Of a DNA stretch of 6,043 bases, positions 1 to 5,805 are shown in pieces. Made by a program: the position numbers and the translations under genes. Numbering within the stretch: the first letter of the stretch is position 1; the number at the start of each line of letters is the position of its first letter. The DNA is from an uncultured beta proteobacterium (GTDB lineage: Bacteria; Pseudomonadota; Gammaproteobacteria; Burkholderiales; Burkholderiaceae_B), in NCBI GenBank assembly GCA_903929925.1, contig CAIYWO010000172.1, positions 1-6,043 on the forward strand, in the 5' to 3' direction. The notes under the pieces are model-generated. The model ran no database searches. It was not told the origin of the DNA and saw only the letters and a program-made list of their open reading frames with translations.

Positions 1-536
1 AGGCTGCTGACTTTGTGCGTAAAACGCAACTCGATGCACTGGCAATCGCGATTGGCACGAGCCACGGTGCCTACAAATTTACACGCAAGCCAACCGGCGA
101 TATCTTGTCGATCTCACGCATCAAAGAAATCAACAAGCGTTTGCCCAATACCCATCTGGTGATGCACGGCAGCTCGAGCGTTCCACAAGAACTGTTGGCA
201 GAGATTCGCCAGTTCGGTGGCGACATGAAAGAAACCTACGGCGTACCGGTTGAAGAAATTCAAGAGGCGATCAAGTTTGGTGTGCGCAAGATCAACATCG
301 ACACGGATATTCGCCTGGCGATGACAGGCGCGATTCGCCGCTTCTTCGCAGAAAACCCTGGCAAGTTTGATCCACGCGAGTACTTGAAACCAGCGCGTGA
401 AGCGGCTAAGGGCATTTGTGTTCAGCGCTATCAGCAGTTCGGTACTGCAGGTCAGGCTAGCAAGATCAAAGTGGTCCCGCTCAAAGATGTGGCTGCTCAG
501 TACTCCGCTGGTAAGCTTTCGCAGGTCGTGCAATAG
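1..536 (+). CDS. fba: Class II fructose-bisphosphate aldolase, C-terminal half (5' partial)
   Basis: Class II (zinc-dependent) aldolase of glycolysis and gluconeogenesis, which reversibly cleaves fructose-1,6-bisphosphate to dihydroxyacetone phosphate and glyceraldehyde-3-phosphate in the cytosol. The frame is open from base 3, and the residues before the GTG at 15 (AADF) continue the family sequence, so that GTG is internal and the true start lies upstream of the window. About 177 codons are visible, against roughly 350 for the full CbbA/Fba subtype typical of Betaproteobacteria. Visible signatures are GTSHGAYKF, whose His (63-65) is a zinc ligand in the family; VMHGSSSVP, with a second zinc-ligand His (165-167); and the substrate-binding NIDTD motif (294-308). 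The family C-terminal region with FGTAGQA is intact. The TAG stop shares its last base with the purC GTG start, implying one transcript with the purine genes. Confidence 0.96.
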   Translation, partial: AADFVRKTQLDALAIAIGTSHGAYKFTRKPTGDILSISRIKEINKRLPNTHLVMHGSSSVPQELLAEIRQFGGDMKETYGVPVEEIQEAIKFGVRKINIDTDIRLAMTGAIRRFFAENPGKFDPREYLKPAREAAKGICVQRYQQFGTAGQASKIKVVPLKDVAAQYSAGKLSQVVQ

Positions 537-1417
537 TGTCTGCAGCGCTTTATCAGTCCAGCATCAAATCCTTACCTCTGCTCGCGCGAGGTAAGGTCCG
601 AGACATGTACGCGGTCGGCGACGACAAGTTGCTGATCGTCGCGTCTGACCGGATCTCTGCCTTTGATGTGATCCTGGATGATCCCATCCCGGGCAAGGGG
701 CAGGTTCTAAAAGAGCTGACCGATTTTTGGTTAGAAAAATTAGCCCACATTCTGCCAAATCACTCGACGGGAGTAAGACCCGAAGACGTCGTGACGGCGG
801 AGGAACGTGAGCAGGTGGTTGGTCGTGCCGTAGTCGTCAAGCGACTCAAGCCGATCTTGGTTGAAGCCGTCGCGCGTGGCTATTTAATTGGCTCGGGTTG
901 GAAAGACTACCAACAGACGGGTTCTGTTTGTGGGATTGTCTTGCCACCTGGTTTGAAACAAGCCGGTAAGTTACCTCAGCCTATTTTTACGCCCGCTGCG
1001 AAGGCTGATGTTGGTTTGCACGATGAGAACGTTGATTTTGATCACGTCATCAAAGAAGTCGGACGTGAGATGGCTGAACGCATTCGCGACGTAACGTTAC
1101 GCTTGTATTCGGAAGCAGCAACGTTTGCCGCAACCAAAGGCATCATGATCGCTGACACCAAATTTGAGTTTGGCCTGGATGCGCACGGTACCCTGCATTT
1201 GATGGATGAGGTCCTGACGCCTGATTCTTCGCGCTTTTGGCCTGCAGACGGCTACAAAGAGGGCATGAGTCCACCGTCTTTCGATAAGCAGTTTGTGCGT
1301 GATTGGCTCGAAACGCAGGACTGGGGTAAGACTCCGCCTGCGCCACGACTCCCTGCGGACGTGATCGCTAAAACAGCGGCCAAGTATCGTGAAGCATTGG
1401 ATCGACTGACAGCTTAG
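536..1417 (+). CDS. purC: Phosphoribosylaminoimidazole-succinocarboxamide synthase (SAICAR synthetase)
   Basis: Cytosolic enzyme of de novo purine synthesis that joins CAIR and L-aspartate, using ATP, to make SAICAR. It has 293 residues, which fits the longer form shared with yeast Ade1 rather than the roughly 237-residue E. coli form. Motifs in order are GKVRDMY (19-25, nucleotide-binding loop), SDRISAFD (37-44), the first PurC signature around ILVEAVARGYLIGSGW (107-122), the second signature IADTKFEFG (205-213), and DEVLTPDSSRFW (224-235). The start is GTG at 536, overlapping the aldolase stop as TAGTG. Family homologues begin at this point, and the next ATG (604) would delete the GKVRD loop. 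Only a weak AGG (523-525) serves as a Shine-Dalgarno, so translation probably depends on ribosomes finishing fba. It is followed by a 72-base gap and purE. Confidence 0.96.
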   Translation: MSAALYQSSIKSLPLLARGKVRDMYAVGDDKLLIVASDRISAFDVILDDPIPGKGQVLKELTDFWLEKLAHILPNHSTGVRPEDVVTAEEREQVVGRAVVVKRLKPILVEAVARGYLIGSGWKDYQQTGSVCGIVLPPGLKQAGKLPQPIFTPAAKADVGLHDENVDFDHVIKEVGREMAERIRDVTLRLYSEAATFAATKGIMIADTKFEFGLDAHGTLHLMDEVLTPDSSRFWPADGYKEGMSPPSFDKQFVRDWLETQDWGKTPPAPRLPADVIAKTAAKYREALDRLTA

Positions 1418-1426
1418 TCTTTGCCT

Positions 1427-1439
1427 TGCGCAGCGCGCA
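1427..1439 (+). other. Small GC hairpin in the purC-purE gap
   Basis: The inverted repeat TGCGC-AGC-GCGCA forms a 5-bp stem with a 3-base loop, 10 bases after the purC stop. It is not followed by a T-run, so it is not a standard intrinsic terminator. A competing pairing with CGTGCG further downstream, using one G-T wobble, is also possible. It may modestly affect message stability or be chance in a GC-rich stretch. Confidence 0.25.
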
Positions 1440-1468
1440 TTGGGTTCGCGTGCGTAAATGATTATCTT
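1440..1468 (+). promoter_or_regulatory. Weak promoter-like pair upstream of purE
   Basis: TTGGGT (1440-1445) and TATCTT (1463-1468) are separated by 17 bases, the ideal sigma-70 spacing. However, only about 3 and 4 of 6 positions match consensus. Transcription would begin near 1475, almost on top of the purE ribosome binding site. It is the only visible candidate for an internal start in the operon, and it is speculative. Confidence 0.18.
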
Positions 1469-1476
1469 TCTGACTT

Positions 1477-1483
1477 GCGAGAG
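1477..1483 (+). promoter_or_regulatory. Ribosome binding site that decides the purE start
   Basis: GCGAGAG ends 6 bases before the ATG at 1490. It supports that ATG over the upstream in-frame TTG at 1421, which would add 23 residues unlike any PurE N-terminus. Confidence 0.6.
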
Positions 1484-1489
1484 TTTGTA

Positions 1490-1996
1490 ATGAACGCACC
1501 TGCTAGCGCTGCCGCACCGGTTGTCGGTGTCATCATGGGTTCCTCCAGTGACTGGGAGGTTATGCAGCATGCAGTCACAATGCTCAACGATTTTGGTGTG
1601 CCGTGTGAGACGCGCGTCGTCTCTGCGCATCGCATGCCGTTGGACATGGCGGAATACGGAGCAGCTGCAGCGGGTCGCGGTTTGCGTGCTGTGATTGCTG
1701 GAGCCGGGGGTGCCGCGCATTTGCCTGGCATGATGGCTGCTCTCACAGAAGTCCCAGTGTTTGGTGTGCCGGTGCCTTCGCGCTATTTGCGCGGCGAAGA
1801 TTCTTTATTGTCGATTGTGCAAATGCCTAAAGGTGTGCCCGTCGCGACGTTTGCGATTGGTGAGGCAGGCGCGGCAAACGCAGCGTTGCACGTGATTGCA
1901 AATTTGGCCACGACTGACGCAGCCCTGCGTGAAAAACTTAAAGCCTTTCGTGCTCGTCAGACTGAGGCCGCGCGTGCGATGAAGGTGCCTTTGTGA
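1490..1996 (+). CDS. purE: N5-carboxyaminoimidazole ribonucleotide mutase (PurE, class I)
   Basis: Rearranges N5-CAIR, the product of PurK, to CAIR, the substrate of PurC, in de novo purine synthesis. It is a cytosolic enzyme, octameric in the family. With the ATG start at 1490 it has 168 residues, the usual class I size. Visible signatures are the phosphate-binding MGSSSDW (16-22), SAHRMP (45-50) with the family's catalytic His (H47), the glycine-rich GAGGAAHLPGM (71-81), and further on DSLLSIVQMPKGVPVAT. The frame is open back to a TTG at 1421, but that stretch is not PurE-like and the ATG has a good ribosome binding site. The presence of purK next door supports the bacterial two-step route rather than direct AIR carboxylation (class II PurE). 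Its stop overlaps the purK start by 4 bases. Confidence 0.96.
   Translation: MNAPASAAAPVVGVIMGSSSDWEVMQHAVTMLNDFGVPCETRVVSAHRMPLDMAEYGAAAAGRGLRAVIAGAGGAAHLPGMMAALTEVPVFGVPVPSRYLRGEDSLLSIVQMPKGVPVATFAIGEAGAANAALHVIANLATTDAALREKLKAFRARQTEAARAMKVPL
1981..1985 (+). promoter_or_regulatory. Ribosome binding site for purK inside purE
   Basis: GAAGG lies within the last codons of purE and ends 7 bases before the GTG start of purK at 1993. It supports that overlapping GTG as the true start. Confidence 0.55.
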
Positions 1997-3150
1997 TTGC
2001 ACCGGGTGAGTGGTTGGGTTTGATGGGTGGCGGCCAACTGGGCCGTATGTTCTGTCATGCTGCACAATCGTTGGGGTATCGCGTCGCTGTGCTGGATCCG
2101 GCCAGTGAAGGTCCTGCCGCCTCGGTCGCGGATCTGCACATACAGGCCGAGTACGATGATCACACGGCGCTACTCAAGTTAGCGCAACGTTGTCGCGCTA
2201 TCACCACTGAATTTGAAAACGTACCCGCACAAAGTTTGCAGGCGCTCGCTGCGCATAGCCGTGTCACGCCCGGCGCGCACGCCGTGGAGATCGTGCAAGA
2301 CCGTATCGCAGAGAAAGCTTTCATCGCTTCGCAAGGTGTCGCTGTTGCACCATACGCCGCAATTCGCAGTGAGGCAGAGCTACGCTCAGCGCCTGCGAAC
2401 CTGTTTCCTGGGATCCTCAAGGTTGCGCGTCTCGGTTATGACGGCAAGGGTCAGGCTAGAGTTCGAAACGCAGATGAGGCGCTCAAAGCCTTTGCAGAGT
2501 TCGGCAGCGTGCCTTGCGTACTTGAGGCGATGCTTGATCTGAAAGAAGAGCTGTCTGTTGTGCTTGCTCGTGGACTCGATGGCTCTTGTGAGGTTTTTCC
2601 GGTTGCGCGTAATGTGCATGAGCAGGGCATTCTTGCGGTCACCACACTGGATCTGCAACCTGTGCCGATGACTGAGCGCGCAACGCAAGCGGCGCTTGCT
2701 ATTGCACGTGGCCTGAATTATCAGGGCGTGATGTGTGTGGAATTCTTTGTCGTAGGTGATGACGAACTGCTCGTCAATGAGATCGCTCCACGCCCTCACA
2801 ACAGCGGTCATTTCAGTATGAATGCGTGCGTGACGAGCCAATTCGAGCAGCAAGCACGTGTCATGGCCGGTTTGCCTTTAGGTAGCACGCGGTTGCTTGC
2901 TCCCGTTGTGATGTTGAATATCTTGGGTGATGTCTGGTATCCCGGTGACGATGATATGCAGGCGGAACCAAACTGGGCAGGTGTGTTAGCCGTACAAGGC
3001 ACTTCGCTGCATTTGTATGGCAAGCGTGAGGCAAGGCGTGCTCGAAAGATGGGGCATGTCAATTGCACTGGGACCACACTTGCGCAAGCGGTTGATGCCG
3101 CAAATCAGGTCGTTGCTCTCTTGCGATTGCCTGTCGCTGCGACCACTTGA
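1993..3150 (+). CDS. purK: N5-carboxyaminoimidazole ribonucleotide synthase (PurK)
   Basis: ATP-grasp enzyme that carboxylates AIR with bicarbonate, using ATP, to give N5-CAIR for PurE. It is cytosolic and has 385 residues, within the family range. Domains in order are the N-terminal pre-ATP-grasp fold with GGGQLGRM (12-19) and TTEFENVP (71-78); the central ATP-binding part with ILKVARLGYDGKGQ (141-154); the metal- and substrate-binding region with CVEFF followed by NEIAPRPHNSGH (262-273); and a C-terminal PurK cap with HLYGK. The start is GTG at 1993, overlapping the purE TGA as GTGA and preceded by GAAGG inside purE. No earlier in-frame start is needed, because family proteins begin a few residues before the GGGQLG loop. 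The stop overlaps the next gene by 4 bases. Confidence 0.96.
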   Translation: MIAPGEWLGLMGGGQLGRMFCHAAQSLGYRVAVLDPASEGPAASVADLHIQAEYDDHTALLKLAQRCRAITTEFENVPAQSLQALAAHSRVTPGAHAVEIVQDRIAEKAFIASQGVAVAPYAAIRSEAELRSAPANLFPGILKVARLGYDGKGQARVRNADEALKAFAEFGSVPCVLEAMLDLKEELSVVLARGLDGSCEVFPVARNVHEQGILAVTTLDLQPVPMTERATQAALAIARGLNYQGVMCVEFFVVGDDELLVNEIAPRPHNSGHFSMNACVTSQFEQQARVMAGLPLGSTRLLAPVVMLNILGDVWYPGDDDMQAEPNWAGVLAVQGTSLHLYGKREARRARKMGHVNCTGTTLAQAVDAANQVVALLRLPVAATT

Positions 3151-4178
3151 TTCAGAGCGCTCAGGTGTTTGCGTCCGATTCGGAAATCGACCGTGCGGTG
3201 AAGGTGCTGGCCGACGGCGGTTTGGTGGCGTTCCCAACTGAAACAGTCTATGGTTTGGGTGCGGATGCCGAGAGCGTGCGTGCGGTGAACGGTATCTACC
3301 TTGCAAAAGGCCGGCCCCAGAATCATCCCGTCATTGTGCATGTCGCCCCCGAAGCCGATCTAACGTATTGGGCTGATACTGTGCCACCTGAGGCGCAGTT
3401 ATTGATCGATGCGTTTTGGCCGGGTCCACTTACCCTGATACTTAAGCGTGCAGCGCATATCCCAGAGGTCGTGAGCGGGGGGCAGGATAGCGTCGGTTTA
3501 CGTTGTCCATCGCATCCGGTTGCGCAGCGTTTGATTCGTGCCTTCGCTGCGACCAAGACGTCTGGGCAGGCAGGGATCGCCGGCCCCTCAGCGAATAAAT
3601 TTGGCCGAGTGTCGCCAACCCTTGTTGCACATGTACGTGATGAATTTCCTGAACTGGTTGCGCAGGGATTACCAATTTTAGAGGGTGGTGCAAGTACCGT
3701 CGGAATTGAGTCGACCATTATCGATCTATCCCGGTTGGCCTCGGGTGTTGGGCCTGTCTTGCTCCGCCCCGGCCATATTAGTGCGGCACAAATTGCTGAA
3801 GTGTTGGCCCAACCCGTACTCGATGCTGATGCACAAGCGCCGCGCGTGTCTGGCGCACTTAGATCTCATTATGCACCGCGCACCCCTCTCACCTTACTGT
3901 CTGCAACGAGTCTGCTTGAGTGCGCGCGCGAGCTTGTCATTCCTGAAAATAAAAAAGTAGTGTGTGTCGCGACAACGGTGCGACCAGACGCCCATGTGCG
4001 TCGTGCTGGTGTCGACTGGGTCACTATGCCCAGTGATCCGCAGGGGTATAGCCAGGTGCTGTATGCAACCTTGCGGTCGCTCGACCAAGCGGGCTATCTG
4101 CGGATTTACTGGGAAACAGCACCGAATGGCCCCCAATGGCTGGGTGCGGCTGACCGACTTGGGCGCGCTGCCGCCTAA
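3147..4178 (+). CDS. L-threonylcarbamoyladenylate synthase, two-domain Sua5/TsaC2 type
   Basis: Makes threonylcarbamoyl-AMP from threonine, bicarbonate and ATP. This is the first step of t6A37 modification of ANN-decoding tRNAs; the TsaD complex completes the transfer. It has 343 residues in two parts. The YrdC-like catalytic domain (about 12-200) shows PTETVYGLGADA (30-41), KGRPQNHP (54-61) and GPSANKFGRVSPT (146-158). A linker containing LRPGHIS leads to a C-terminal Sua5 domain with RSHYAPRTPL (239-248). That second domain separates it from the short E. coli TsaC. The start shown is TTG at 3147, overlapping the purK stop as TTGA but without a clear ribosome binding site. GTG at 3165, preceded by AGAGCG, is a fair alternative and would remove only six non-conserved residues. 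It is the last gene of the housekeeping operon, and no terminator is obvious after it. Confidence 0.93.
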   Translation: MIQSAQVFASDSEIDRAVKVLADGGLVAFPTETVYGLGADAESVRAVNGIYLAKGRPQNHPVIVHVAPEADLTYWADTVPPEAQLLIDAFWPGPLTLILKRAAHIPEVVSGGQDSVGLRCPSHPVAQRLIRAFAATKTSGQAGIAGPSANKFGRVSPTLVAHVRDEFPELVAQGLPILEGGASTVGIESTIIDLSRLASGVGPVLLRPGHISAAQIAEVLAQPVLDADAQAPRVSGALRSHYAPRTPLTLLSATSLLECARELVIPENKKVVCVATTVRPDAHVRRAGVDWVTMPSDPQGYSQVLYATLRSLDQAGYLRIYWETAPNGPQWLGAADRLGRAAA

Positions 4179-4234
4179 GCAAAACCCCATAAGATAAGTT
4201 CTGATCACCTCTGGAATATGTAGGTGAATTTGAA

Positions 4235-4249
4235 AATTTAAATTATGCT
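4235..4249 (+). promoter_or_regulatory. AT-rich palindrome and possible -10 element
   Basis: AATTTAAATT (4235-4244) is a perfect 10-base palindrome that runs directly into TATGCT (4244-4249), a 4-of-6 match to a sigma-70 -10 box. At 17-base spacing the -35 position (4221-4226) reads TAGGTG, which is poor, so an activator may be needed or the real promoter may lie elsewhere. TAGGTG occurs again at 4249-4254, and CACCT (4206-4210) is its partial inverse. Confidence 0.28.
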
Positions 4250-4275
4250 AGGTGTCGCAAATCTCACAGAGACAA

Positions 4276-4299
4276 ACGCACTGGTTTTATCCAGAGCGT
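4276..4299 (+). promoter_or_regulatory. Imperfect inverted repeat in the leader of the Bug gene
   Basis: The arms ACGCACTGG and CCAGAGCGT pair over 8 of 9 positions, with one A-A mismatch, around the 6-base loop TTTTAT. The repeat ends 24 bases before the ATG and leaves the ribosome binding site free. There is no T-run after it, so it is not a + strand terminator. It could be a DNA operator for a dimeric regulator placed after the promoter, or an mRNA leader hairpin. Confidence 0.42.
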
Positions 4300-4310
4300 C
4301 AACAATATTC

Positions 4311-4318
4311 AAAGAGAG
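4311..4318 (+). promoter_or_regulatory. Ribosome binding site of the Bug gene
   Basis: The purine run AAAGAGAG ends 5 bases before ATG 4324. It fixes that codon as the start rather than the upstream in-frame TTG at 4252. Confidence 0.65.
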
Positions 4319-4323
4319 CGACT

Positions 4324-5292
4324 ATGCAGAAATTTATATATGGGCTATTGGGCTTGGTGAGCCTGTTATTCGTGCAAGGTCATGCACTGGCGCAGACCTA
4401 TCCAGACAAACCAATTAAATTAATTGTCCCGTGGCCCCCTGGAGGTGGCGCGGACGTCGTCTCACGTCTCTTGTCCAAAGCTGTCGGCGATGATCTTGGC
4501 ACACAGGTGATTATTGATAACCGTGGCGGAGCGGCCGGCAATATCGGTGCGACGGCGGCAGCGCGCTCAACACCCGACGGCTACACAATTGTTTTTGCAT
4601 ATTCCGGGACACATTCGATTAATCGACATTTGTATAAGTCGATGCCTTTCGAAGAAAGTGATTTCGCACCCGTCGTGTTTGTAGCGTCTGTTCCTCAGTT
4701 GTTGACTGTTAGAGCCGATAGCCCCTACAAGTCTGTGGCAGATGTGATTGCCGCCGCGAAAGCCAATCCAGGAAAGCTTACCTACGGTTCAAGCGGTAAC
4801 GGTGCGATTAATCATTTGGCGGGACAAATGTTTGCTGACATGGCGGGCGTCAAGCTGCAACATGTTCCATACAAAGGAGGGGCGCCCGCGACCAATGCGA
4901 TTCTGTCGGGCGAAATCGATCTCATTTTCGGTGAACCTGCTCCGTTGTTACCACATGTGAAAGGTGGGAAGTTGCGTGCGCTGGCGGTGACAAGCGCTAA
5001 GCGTTCTCCCGGCGTACCCGATCTCCCCACCATTGCAGAAGTTGCTGTACCTGGGTACGAGGTAACGTCATGGAACGGCTTTCTTGCACCAGCAGGAACC
5101 CCAGACGCAGCAATCAAACGACTAAACGCTTCGTTTAATAAGGTTCTGGCGGATCCGGCCATGCGCGAGCGTTTGATCCAGATGGGTTACGAGCCCGTGG
5201 GCGGAGCACCTGAGCTGTTCTCGGCGCATATCGCTGCAGAAACAAAAAAATGGGGCCCCGTGATTAAAGCCTCCGGCCTTGAGATGAATTAG
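4324..5292 (+). CDS. Bug-family tripartite tricarboxylate-type periplasmic solute-binding protein
   Basis: A periplasmic two-lobed receptor of the Bug (TctC-like) family, which binds small carboxylates, aromatic acids, amides or related solutes for uptake or sensing. It has 322 residues, the normal family length. Residues 1-23 form a Sec signal peptide: MQKF start, hydrophobic core GLLGLVSLLFV, and an ALA cleavage site before QTYPDKPIK. The mature protein shows the family motifs VPWPPGGGAD (35-44), NRGGAAGNIGA (66-76), PDGYT (84-88), then HVPYKGGAPA, the GEIDLIFGE segment and WNGFLAPAGTP. The start is ATG 4324, with AAAGAGAG just upstream. No TctA or TctB membrane gene is in view, so it looks like an orphan Bug, which is common in Alcaligenaceae. 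Its ligand cannot be read from sequence; the following two genes suggest a compound processed by an oxidoreductase. The stop codon directly abuts the next ATG. Confidence 0.93.
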   Translation: MQKFIYGLLGLVSLLFVQGHALAQTYPDKPIKLIVPWPPGGGADVVSRLLSKAVGDDLGTQVIIDNRGGAAGNIGATAAARSTPDGYTIVFAYSGTHSINRHLYKSMPFEESDFAPVVFVASVPQLLTVRADSPYKSVADVIAAAKANPGKLTYGSSGNGAINHLAGQMFADMAGVKLQHVPYKGGAPATNAILSGEIDLIFGEPAPLLPHVKGGKLRALAVTSAKRSPGVPDLPTIAEVAVPGYEVTSWNGFLAPAGTPDAAIKRLNASFNKVLADPAMRERLIQMGYEPVGGAPELFSAHIAAETKKWGPVIKASGLEMN

Positions 5293-5799
5293 ATGATATT
5301 CATGAGCCAAAGCGGGATCACAGATCCCGCTGGTGAGGCCGCCTGGCGAGAGTGGTATGTCGAGCACTTGCGGATCATGTGCACCGTGGACGGGATCGAT
5401 TCGGCCCAGCGCTTTCGCACGCGATCGCCGGGCTGGCCACCGTCTCTTGCTATGTACAGCATTCGTGCGCCTGAGGTATTTGTTGATCCGTACTATCAAA
5501 AAATTCGAGGAATGGGGCCTTGGCTAGAGTTAATCGATAGGCGCTACTACAAAAGAAATTTGTTTGAGGGTGAGCCTGGCGGTCAAGCAATCGTTGCGCC
5601 ACGCTTAGAGCAGGACGAGGTCTTGCTCGTGACGGATCAGCCTTCGGCTGCGCTCGCGGACTCTACGCATTCATTTACGTGGCTTAAAACGGTTGGATTA
5701 GATCTGAGCACGCCGTACCGAGGGATCTGCGTGATATCGCAGGCGCAGCTACGAACTCTGCCCCAGCGTACCGATATCGCGGTCTACACACCAGACTAA
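5293..5799 (+). CDS. Uncharacterised protein resembling dimeric alpha/beta-barrel (EthD/Dabb-like) families
   Basis: A 168-residue soluble protein without signal peptide or membrane segment; its function is not known. The N-terminal half has the look of a ferredoxin-like dimeric alpha/beta-barrel unit: a first strand (MIFMSQSGI), a helix with acidic and aromatic residues (DPAGEAAWREWYVEHL, 11-26), then VDGIDSAQRF (32-41) and a strand around SLAMYSI. The second half (about 109-168) starts a new strand (EVLLVTDQ) and ends with RGICVIS, possibly a second, degenerate copy of the fold. The ATG at 5293 follows the Bug stop with no gap. It is preferred over ATG 5302 because it completes the first strand, though the ribosome binding site is weak (GAG at 5281-5283). 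In this fold family, members act as small-molecule-binding enzymes or accessory proteins in catabolism. Here the neighbours suggest action on the ligand of the Bug protein, which is inference. Confidence 0.75.
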   Translation: MIFMSQSGITDPAGEAAWREWYVEHLRIMCTVDGIDSAQRFRTRSPGWPPSLAMYSIRAPEVFVDPYYQKIRGMGPWLELIDRRYYKRNLFEGEPGGQAIVAPRLEQDEVLLVTDQPSAALADSTHSFTWLKTVGLDLSTPYRGICVISQAQLRTLPQRTDIAVYTPD

Positions 5800-5805
5800 A
5801 CTGAC

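Larger units (their letters stand above)
4179..4323. other. Intergenic region between the housekeeping operon and the Bug cassette
   Basis: A 145-base non-coding stretch, clearly more AT-rich than the genes on either side, especially at 4227-4250. An in-frame TTG at 4252 would extend the next gene by 24 residues, but that would put a polar segment ahead of a normal signal peptide, so it is treated as non-coding. No stem followed by a T-run was found after the TAA at 4176-4178. It carries the palindrome, inverted repeat and ribosome binding site listed separately. Confidence 0.8.

Noticed and set aside
114..533. 139-codon open frame on the - strand within the aldolase gene
   Set aside because: A shadow opposite conserved aldolase codons; no recognisable protein.
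1421..1489. TTG-initiated N-terminal extension of PurE
   Set aside because: The 23 extra residues do not resemble any PurE N-terminus, and ATG 1490 has a good ribosome binding site.
1097..1720. 207-codon open frame on the - strand across the purC-purE junction
   Set aside because: It lies opposite two well-identified genes, its translation is rich in Arg, Cys and His with no recognisable domain, and it has no plausible context; it is a shadow of + strand coding.
2386..2853. 155-codon open frame on the - strand within purK
   Set aside because: Opposite the conserved ATP-grasp core of purK, with low-complexity, basic composition and no family resemblance.
3155..3162. GAGCGCTC palindrome near the Sua5 start as an operator
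   Set aside because: An 8-base palindrome is expected by chance in a window this size, and it overlaps coding sequence with no second copy seen.
4162..4175. GGCG-N6-CGCC stem at the end of the Sua5 gene as a terminator
   Set aside because: The stem is only 4 bp, lies inside coding sequence and is not followed by a T-run.
4252..4323. TTG-initiated N-terminal extension of the Bug protein
   Set aside because: It would bury a standard Sec signal peptide behind 24 polar residues. ATG 4324 has a strong ribosome binding site.
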